From the NCBI GenBank assembly GCA_018064695.1, contig JAGHUU010000063.1:1-5973 (forward strand): 5,973 nucleotides of DNA, in the 5' to 3' direction. The notes beneath the pieces were generated by a model. That model made no database searches, had not been told where the DNA came from, and saw only the letters and a program-made list of their open reading frames with translations. Shown in pieces: positions 1-4,717 of the stretch. This DNA comes from Candidatus Blautia equi. Lineage in GTDB: Bacteria; Bacillota; Clostridia; Lachnospirales; Lachnospiraceae. Made by a program: the position numbers and the translations under genes. Within the stretch, counting starts at the first letter, position 1. Each line of letters opens with the position of its first letter.

Positions 1-915
1 TCCGATGAGGAAGCACAGATGTCCTCCTTCAGATTCGTACACATCCGTGTAGAGGAGCCGGAGGCAGAAGAGCCTGTAGAAGATGCTGTAGAGGCAGCAG
101 AAGAAGTTGTTGAGGAAGCAGCTGAAGCAGCAGAGGAGACTGTTGAGGAAGCAGCTGAAGCAGCAGAGGAGACTGTTGAAGAAGCAGCTGAAACCGCAGA
201 GGAAGCTGTAGAAGACGCAGCAGAAGAGACCGCTGAGGAAACTGAGGCAGAGCCTGTAGAGGACGAGGAGACTGAAGAGGAAGAGCCTAAGGAACTTACA
301 GAGGCTGAGCTGAAAGCTCAGGATCTGGCAGCAACCCTCTTTGAGGCACTTTCCGAGAGCAAAGATGAGGACCTTGAGGAAGTGGCAAAAGCTGTTGATG
401 AGAGCATCATCGTAGCACGCGGAACCTTCCAGACCAACGTAACCGAGGACGGCGAGGATGCTACCCCATCTTACTTAAATGAGGAGATGATCGCAGCAGT
501 TCGCGAGCTGAAAGAAGGCGAGATCACCCCAATCATCGAGACTGAGGATGACGGCTACTATGTAGCATGGCTTGAGAACGTTTATGATGAGAGCGCAACC
601 CAGAGCCGCCGCGATTCCATCATCTCCGAGAGAGAAGATGCATTCTACAATGAGACTGTTGATGAGTGGCTTGCAGCAGCAGAGATCAGCATTAACGATG
701 AGGTTCTCAGCACCCTGAAAGTTACCGATTCCATGGTATTCACCATGACCTCCAGCGCATTTGATACCGAGGAGATCCCAGAGGATGAGCTCGTGGAAGA
801 TGAGCTTATGGAAGACGGTGAACTTGCCGATGATGAGATGGTTCCTGTAGAGGGCGATGAGCTTGTAGAGGAGACCGCAGAGGAAGCTCCTGTAGAAGAG
901 GCAGAGGAAGAATAA
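1..915 (+). CDS. Parvulin-type peptidyl-prolyl cis-trans isomerase (foldase), 5' end missing
   Basis: The frame is open to the left edge (S-D-E-E-A-Q precedes the first Met at 19), so the start and any signal peptide lie outside; 304 residues are visible. Numbering from that Met, FRFVHIRV (4-11) looks like the first parvulin strand. After a long acidic insert (about 12-95) come the helix with AATLFEAL, the segment LEEVAKAVDES, and a classic rotamase end: LNEEMIAAVRELKEGEITPIIETEDDGYYVAWLENVYDES is spread over 153-192, matching the family pattern 'F..A...L..GEIs..v.t..GyhI..l'. A helical stretch follows (195-235), then an acidic tail (249-298). Such proteins usually speed proline isomerisation and fold exported proteins on the outer face of the membrane (PrsA/SurA-like); export is inferred, since the N-terminus is not visible. 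The insert and tail are unusual. The gene ends 26 bp before a terminator hairpin. The parvulin assignment is fairly secure; the client proteins are unknown. Confidence 0.75.
   Translation, partial: SDEEAQMSSFRFVHIRVEEPEAEEPVEDAVEAAEEVVEEAAEAAEETVEEAAEAAEETVEEAAETAEEAVEDAAEETAEETEAEPVEDEETEEEEPKELTEAELKAQDLAATLFEALSESKDEDLEEVAKAVDESIIVARGTFQTNVTEDGEDATPSYLNEEMIAAVRELKEGEITPIIETEDDGYYVAWLENVYDESATQSRRDSIISEREDAFYNETVDEWLAAAEISINDEVLSTLKVTDSMVFTMTSSAFDTEEIPEDELVEDELMEDGELADDEMVPVEGDELVEETAEEAPVEEAEEE
79..243 (+). repeat. Five tandem 33-bp units encoding an 11-residue Glu/Ala repeat
   Basis: Units begin at 79, 112, 145, 178 and 211. The copies at 112-144 and 145-177 are identical at the DNA level and encode EEAAEAAEETV. 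The flanking units are diverged: EDAVEAAEEVV, EEAAETAEEAV and EDAAEETAEET. The period is a multiple of three, so gain or loss of a unit keeps the frame. An 11-residue period suits a long, highly charged helix (hendecad). It lies inside the isomerase gene, between the first strand and first helix of the rotamase domain. Confidence 0.9.
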
Positions 916-941
916 ATCTGCTTTCACACATAAGAAAAATA

Positions 942-985
942 AAAGCATCGGGACAAAAATCTGTTCCCGATGCTTTGTTTTTTTT
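942..985. terminator. Bidirectional Rho-independent terminator between convergent genes
   Basis: A perfect 12-bp stem (AAAGCATCGGGA at 942-953 with TCCCGATGCTTT at 965-976) and an 11-nt loop are followed on the + strand by G and eight T (978-985). On the - strand the stem is followed by TATTTTTCTTA (941 down to 931), which is also U-rich. It lies 26 bp past the stop of the + strand isomerase gene and 7 bp past the stop of the - strand DUF4317 gene, so one hairpin can serve both. The T-run overlaps the - strand stop codon (984-986). Confidence 0.93.
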
Positions 986-2114
986 ACTCCTCTGTGATCA
1001 GCCTTACGGCGATACCGTTTACTTCAACGTCCTCCATAGGAATGACCATGCATTTTCTGCCCTCCAGAATTCTGGTCTCAATGAGCTGTGCATGCTCCGG
1101 GCTGACATGGATGGTGATCTCCGGAGTTTTGATCTCCATCTTCTTAGGGTTGGTAATATTTCCGGCCATCAGTGTGACTTTCTCACCCGCAGCTGCGTCA
1201 AACTGCCTGTCAAAAGTCTCCATCTTTTCGTTCTTTACACCGCTTTCCTCAAAAAGCCGTCTCACCTCAGATTTGGTAAGTGCCACCGGATCAGGCTCGT
1301 CCTTCTGGGCCACCACCAGCTCGCTGAGCTTCTCATGAATATTCACAACCGTATCATAAGAACATTCTTCCCCTAAAGTATCTTCAATTAGAATCTGGAA
1401 GGACTCCTTCTGCCCCTTGGCAGAGAGCGGTGCCGTACATCCTAAAAACTCATCCACAAAACCGCCGTGCAGTTTTTCTGCATTCTTAGAATAATAAAGA
1501 ATGCCGTGGATATCAGAGCTTCTGTCGTTAAATACAGGGAAAAGAAAACCGGTCTCAGGCATCTCCACGATCCAGTCGCGGATGCGGTCCTCAATACTGT
1601 TGGTCTCAGGGTTATAGCTGAGTCCTGCCTTGGAAAGATTCACAGGACAGATGCTGCAGAGCAGATGCTCATACACCTCATCGGAAGCATCAAACATCTC
1701 CTGCTTGTCGGAACCCTTGCCCGGCACATCATAAGCGGCGTGGATCAGAATAATATAATAATTCTCCGGATAATCATAGTGCTCAATGATCTGGTCAAAG
1801 AAGGCATCGATGAGCCCCTGATCCTGCAGACGGCTGTTTCTGAGCCCCAGCAGAAATCTCTGGGTTCCGCCGTCCCCTTCCTGGGCAAGCGGGAATTCCA
1901 TATTCATGAGGTTCTTTCCCAGGGTTCCGGAGAGGGTCTTTTTAAAGATCTCAAAATACTTGAACATCTCCTCCTCGGAGAGGGAGAGAAATGCCTGCTT
2001 TAACTCGGATTTTTTATTTTTCTCCGCATCCACATAGCAGCCGCAGATTCTGGTGATGCTGCAGTGGGCCGGTGTAAACTGTTTTTTGATCTCAGCGATC
2101 TCTTTTTTATTCAT
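984..2114 (-). CDS. DUF4317 family protein, function unknown
   Basis: A complete 376-residue protein that I recognise as DUF4317, a Clostridia family without an assigned function. The N-terminus MNKKEIAEIKKQFTP followed by ITRICGCYVD (Cys at 18, 24 and 26) is the part I recognise best. No signal peptide or membrane segment is visible, so a soluble cytoplasmic protein is expected. The middle is mixed helix and strand (YYIILIHAAYDVPGKG near 118-133; WIVEMPETGFLFPVF near 187-201). The C-terminal part (about 330-376) has ITIHVSPEHAQLIETRILEGRKCMVIP and a terminal strand-rich region. The ATG at 2112-2114 is preceded on the - strand by GGCAGG, with nine bases between AGG and ATG, a modest ribosome site. 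A consensus promoter lies 41-69 bp upstream, so it is probably a well-expressed single-gene unit ending at the shared terminator. The family call is from memory of its sequence pattern. Confidence 0.85.
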   Translation of the reverse strand: MNKKEIAEIKKQFTPAHCSITRICGCYVDAEKNKKSELKQAFLSLSEEEMFKYFEIFKKTLSGTLGKNLMNMEFPLAQEGDGGTQRFLLGLRNSRLQDQGLIDAFFDQIIEHYDYPENYYIILIHAAYDVPGKGSDKQEMFDASDEVYEHLLCSICPVNLSKAGLSYNPETNSIEDRIRDWIVEMPETGFLFPVFNDRSSDIHGILYYSKNAEKLHGGFVDEFLGCTAPLSAKGQKESFQILIEDTLGEECSYDTVVNIHEKLSELVVAQKDEPDPVALTKSEVRRLFEESGVKNEKMETFDRQFDAAAGEKVTLMAGNITNPKKMEIKTPEITIHVSPEHAQLIETRILEGRKCMVIPMEDVEVNGIAVRLITEE

Positions 2115-2154
2115 CTATCATAACCTGCCATTTCGTAAGTGATCATGCCCATCT

Positions 2155-2183
2155 ATTATATCGGCAGGGAAAAAGGATGTCAA
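2155..2183 (-). promoter_or_regulatory. Consensus sigma-A promoter for the DUF4317 gene
   Basis: Read on the - strand, TTGACA (2183-2178) and TATAAT (2160-2155) are separated by exactly 17 bp, a 6/6 plus 6/6 match to the housekeeping consensus. Transcription would begin near 2148, giving a leader of about 34 nt before the ATG at 2114. The -35 box falls within one of two direct copies of CTGTTTGAC (- strand), 13 bp apart. Confidence 0.88.
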
Positions 2184-2200
2184 ACAGTAACGTCAAACAG
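2179..2200. repeat. 9-bp direct repeat GTCAAACAG, 13-bp period
   Basis: Copies at 2179-2187 and 2192-2200 (+ strand reading). The first copy contains most of the -35 box of the - strand promoter and the second lies just upstream of it. Spacing of a little over one helical turn would fit a regulator bound at the promoter, but a simple duplication is equally possible. Confidence 0.6.
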
Positions 2201-2227
2201 AATCCGCGGCAGCAGGACTTCGTTAAA

Positions 2228-2258
2228 ACTTTACTTTTCTGTGAAAATCGAGTAAAGT
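2228..2258 (+). promoter_or_regulatory. Inverted repeat overlapping a weak candidate promoter for the cellulase-deoB genes
   Basis: ACTTTACT (2228-2235) and AGTAAAGT (2251-2258) are perfect inverted copies with 15 bp between. An inner pair, TTTC (2236-2239) and GAAA (2243-2246), can extend the dyad. On the + strand TTTACT (2230-2235) and TAAAGT (2253-2258) are 17 bp apart and match -35 and -10 consensus at 4/6 each, so each box sits within an arm. This arrangement suits an operator, but no regulator is known. It is the best promoter candidate in front of 2347, though weak; TAGAAT at 2300-2305 lacks a -35 partner. Confidence 0.4.
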
Positions 2259-2292
2259 AATACTGGATAACTTTTCGTGAGCGGGCTTTTGT

Positions 2293-2326
2293 GTGTGAAT
2301 AGAATAAAAAAGTTTCCGTGTGAATA
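2293..2326 (+). repeat. 9-bp direct repeat GTGTGAATA in the cellulase leader
   Basis: GTGTGAATA occurs at 2293-2301 and 2318-2326, 25 bp apart, each followed by an A-rich stretch. It lies just before the ribosome site of the cellulase gene. No function is evident; it may be a small local duplication. Confidence 0.5.
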
Positions 2327-2346
2327 AAAATAGATTGGAGATCAAT

Positions 2347-3447
2347 ATGTTCAGAAGAAAATTACTGGCGCTGCTGGGAATGAGCCTGGTTACAGCCGGA
2401 ATGGCAGCCTATGCAGGAATCAAAGATATGCAGTCCAAAGCAAAATCCACCATGCTGAACCATGAGGATGATGCGGTGAAGGACGAAGTACAGAGAATCA
2501 AAAGAAAAAAATACGAGAATAAAGTGGTACCATCCCGCTGCGGCAGACTCCATGTGGACGGCCGCCAGCTGGTGGATCAGAACGGAAACCCTGTACAGCT
2601 GAAGGGAATCAGCTCCCACGGTCTTTCCTGGTATCCTGAATTTATCAATGCAGAATGCTTCCGGGAACTCCACGAGGAGTGGAACATGAACCTCATCCGT
2701 CTGGCAATGTACACTGATGAGGAGGGCGGCTACTGCGCAGAGGACGGCGATCAGGAGGCCCTGAAACAGGTGGTTCGAAACGGTGTGAAATACGCCGCAG
2801 AAAATGACATGTATGTCATTGTGGACTGGCACATCCTTCGCGACTACGATCCAAATATGAATAAAGAAGCAGCTATCGCTTTCTTCGACCAGATGAGTGC
2901 AGAATTTGCTTCCTGCAATCATGTTATTTACGAGCTCTGCAACGAGCCTAACATGGACTGCACCTGGGAACAGATCCGCGCTTATGCGGAGGAAGTGATC
3001 CCGGTGATCCGCAAAAATGATCCGAACGCAGTCATCATTGTGGGAACTCCAAAGTGGTCCCAGAAGGTGGATAAGGCAGCTGCAAACCCGATCACCATCG
3101 ACAACAACCTGATGTACGCCCTGCATTTCTATGCAGGTACCCATAAAGAAGAGCTCAGAAGTACCATGATCTCCGCCATCATAGCAGGCCTGCCGATCTT
3201 CGTCACCGAGTACGGCATCTGCGATGCCAGCGGAAACGGCGCACTGGATTACGAGTCCGCACAGGCATGGGTGGATACCATGAATGCCTACAACATCAGC
3301 TACGCTATGTGGAACCTGGGCAACCGCGACGAGTCCTCCTGTATCGTAAAAGCAGACTGCAAGAAGACCTCCGGCTTTGATGCCGCAGACCTCAACGATT
3401 CCGGAAAATGGCTCTTTAAGACTCTCACCGGAGAAGAAATGAAATGA
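2347..3447 (+). CDS. Exported GH5 endoglucanase (cellulase), probable subfamily 2
   Basis: A 366-residue family 5 glycoside hydrolase expected to cleave beta-1,4-glucan internally by the retaining mechanism. The ATG at 2347 is chosen because TTGGAG (2335-2340) lies six bases before it and a signal-like N-terminus follows (FRRK, then the hydrophobic LLALLGMSLVTAGMAAYA); an in-frame GTG at 2320 lacks such a site. Cleavage after AYA is possible, but the segment could stay as an anchor. A charged linker (about 26-65) leads to the barrel, which begins near GRLHVDG. The GH5 active-site set is complete: His91 (SSHGLSW), Arg118 (NLIRLAM), His162 (VDWH), Asn199-Glu200 (acid/base, in CNEPN), His260 and Tyr262 (HFYAGTH), nucleophile Glu288 (FVTEYG) and Trp322 (AMWNLG). 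HFYAGTH and VTEYGICDASGNG resemble the Bacillus Cel5A type. No carbohydrate-binding module, dockerin or sortase motif is present. Its stop overlaps the deoB start by ATGA. True substrate is not shown by sequence. Confidence 0.9.
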   Translation: MFRRKLLALLGMSLVTAGMAAYAGIKDMQSKAKSTMLNHEDDAVKDEVQRIKRKKYENKVVPSRCGRLHVDGRQLVDQNGNPVQLKGISSHGLSWYPEFINAECFRELHEEWNMNLIRLAMYTDEEGGYCAEDGDQEALKQVVRNGVKYAAENDMYVIVDWHILRDYDPNMNKEAAIAFFDQMSAEFASCNHVIYELCNEPNMDCTWEQIRAYAEEVIPVIRKNDPNAVIIVGTPKWSQKVDKAAANPITIDNNLMYALHFYAGTHKEELRSTMISAIIAGLPIFVTEYGICDASGNGALDYESAQAWVDTMNAYNISYAMWNLGNRDESSCIVKADCKKTSGFDAADLNDSGKWLFKTLTGEEMK

Positions 3448-4634
3448 AAAAGTATAAGAGAATATTTACCATAGTCATCGATTCCATGGGAATCGGGGAG
3501 ATGCCGGATGCAGCTGCATACGGCGATCCGGGAACCGACACCCTGGGACATATTTCCGATACAGTACCCCATTTTGATATTCCAAACCTGCAGAAGCTGG
3601 GCCTTGCCAACCTGCATCCATTAAAACAGGTGGAGGCAGTGGAAAAGCCTCTGGCTTACTATTGCTCTATGAGAGAGGCCAGCACAGGAAAAGACACCAT
3701 GACCGGCCACTGGGAGATGATGGGACTTCACATCACCACCCCATTTAAGACCTTTACCGACAACGGCTTCCCAGAGGAACTGATCCGCGAACTGGAGGAG
3801 CGCACCGGACATAAAATCATTGGAAATAAAAGCTCCAGCGGAACAGAGATTCTGGAAGAACTGGCAGAGGAGCAGATCGCCACAGGAAACATGATCGTCT
3901 AAACCTCCGCGGACTCCGTACTGCTGATCTGCGGAAACGAGGTGACCTTTGACCTTAAGGAACTCTACCGCTGCTGTGAAATTGCCCGTGAGCTGACCAT
4001 GAAAGACGAGTGGAAGGTGGGACGCGTGATTGCCCGCCCGTATCTCGGCAAAAAGAGAGGCGAGTTCAAGCGCACCAGCAACCGTCACGATTATGCCCTG
4101 AAGCCATACGGAAGGACCGCCCTGGATGCCCTGAAGGCAGCCGGCTTAGACGTGATCTCCGTGGGCAAGATCTTCGACATCTTTGACGGAGAGGGACTCA
4201 CCGAATCCAACAAATCCAAAAGCTCTGTGCACGGCATGGAGCAGACTATAGAAATTGCAGACAGAGACTTTACCGGCCTCTGCTTCACCAACCTGGTGGA
4301 CTTCGACGCCCTCTGGGGACACAGAAGAGATCCCATCGGATACGGCGCGGAGATCGAGCGTTTTGATGAAAAGCTGGGCGAGTTTCTGAAGCATATGCGC
4401 GAGGATGACCTGCTTATCATCACTGCAGATCACGGAAACGATCCTACCCATACAGGTACCGACCATACCAGAGAGAAAGTGCCGTTCCTGGCCTACTCCC
4501 CATCCATGAAAGGCTGCGGCAGCCTGAAGGAGACCGACACTTTTGCAGTGATCGGCGCTACGATTGCCGATAACTTTGAGGTGGAGATGCCGGAGAATAC
4601 GATAGGATATTCTATCCTTGAGAAACTGAGATAG
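3444..4634 (+). pseudogene. deoB: Phosphopentomutase gene interrupted by an in-frame TAA
   Basis: The 397-codon frame encodes phosphopentomutase, an alkaline-phosphatase-superfamily enzyme that interconverts (deoxy)ribose 1- and 5-phosphates in nucleoside use. Codon 153 (3900-3902) is TAA within NMIV-stop-TSADS, where the family normally has Tyr (IVYTSADSV); one base change from TAT or TAC explains it. The frame then runs on unbroken to TAG at 4632-4634, and total length is normal. Asp13 (VIDSMGIG) and the phosphate-accepting Thr85 (STGKDTMTGHW) lie before the stop. The other metal ligands lie after it: Asp288 and His293 (VDFDALWGH), Asp329-His330 (TADHG) and His341 (TDHT). The 152-residue product would end inside the cap domain and cannot form the two-metal site. 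A GTG at 3942 could restart translation but would give only the second half. Translation starts at the ATG overlapping the cellulase stop, with GGAG at 3430-3433. A recent mutation, a read error or readthrough are all possible. Confidence 0.88.
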
Positions 4635-4661
4635 AAAAAACAGAGACAGCGAAACAGAAAA

Positions 4662-4683
4662 GTGGGACAGGTCCCTGTCCCCA
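4662..4683. repeat. REP-like palindrome between deoB and dnaE
   Basis: GGGACAGG (4664-4671) and CCTGTCCC (4674-4681) are perfect inverted arms around TC; as RNA this would be a 7-bp stem with a GTCC loop. The flanks GT and CA nearly extend the match. No T-run follows (ATTGTGTCAAAA), so it is a poor terminator. From memory, palindromes with the GGGACAGG/CCTGTCCC core recur between genes in many bacteria, including Clostridia, as REP-like elements; whether it is repeated in this genome cannot be seen from one window. Confidence 0.6.
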
Positions 4684-4717
4684 TTGTGTCAAAAATACAG
4701 AACAGGAAGTAGAAAGC

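Noticed and set aside
970..2003. + strand open frames at 970-1338, 975-1376 and 1467-2003
   Set aside because: They lie antisense to the DUF4317 gene, have no recognisable domains and no supporting ribosome sites.
2320..2346. GTG at 2320 as the start of the cellulase gene
   Set aside because: No ribosome site lies before it, while TTGGAG at 2335-2340 is ideally placed for the ATG at 2347, and a signal-peptide N-terminus begins there.
2115..2346. Riboswitch or structured leader upstream of the cellulase
   Set aside because: I could see no conserved riboswitch core or terminator-antiterminator pair, only short repeats and one dyad.
2362..3144. - strand open frame of 260 codons inside the cellulase gene
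   Set aside because: It is antisense to a clear GH5 gene; the His/Val/Cys-rich translation is typical of a shadow frame.
3942..4634. A separate gene starting with GTG at 3942
   Set aside because: It is in the same frame as 3444-3902 and encodes the second half of phosphopentomutase, with only the TAA between. It lacks Asp13 and Thr85 and has no strong ribosome site.
3444..4634. Selenocysteine, pyrrolysine or another programmed recoding at the deoB stop
   Set aside because: The codon is TAA, not TGA or TAG; the family has Tyr there, and I see no obvious recoding hairpin. A nonsense mutation or a read error is simpler.
4664..4681. Rho-independent terminator after deoB
   Set aside because: The short stem is not followed by a U-tract on the + strand, so it is better described as a REP-like palindrome.
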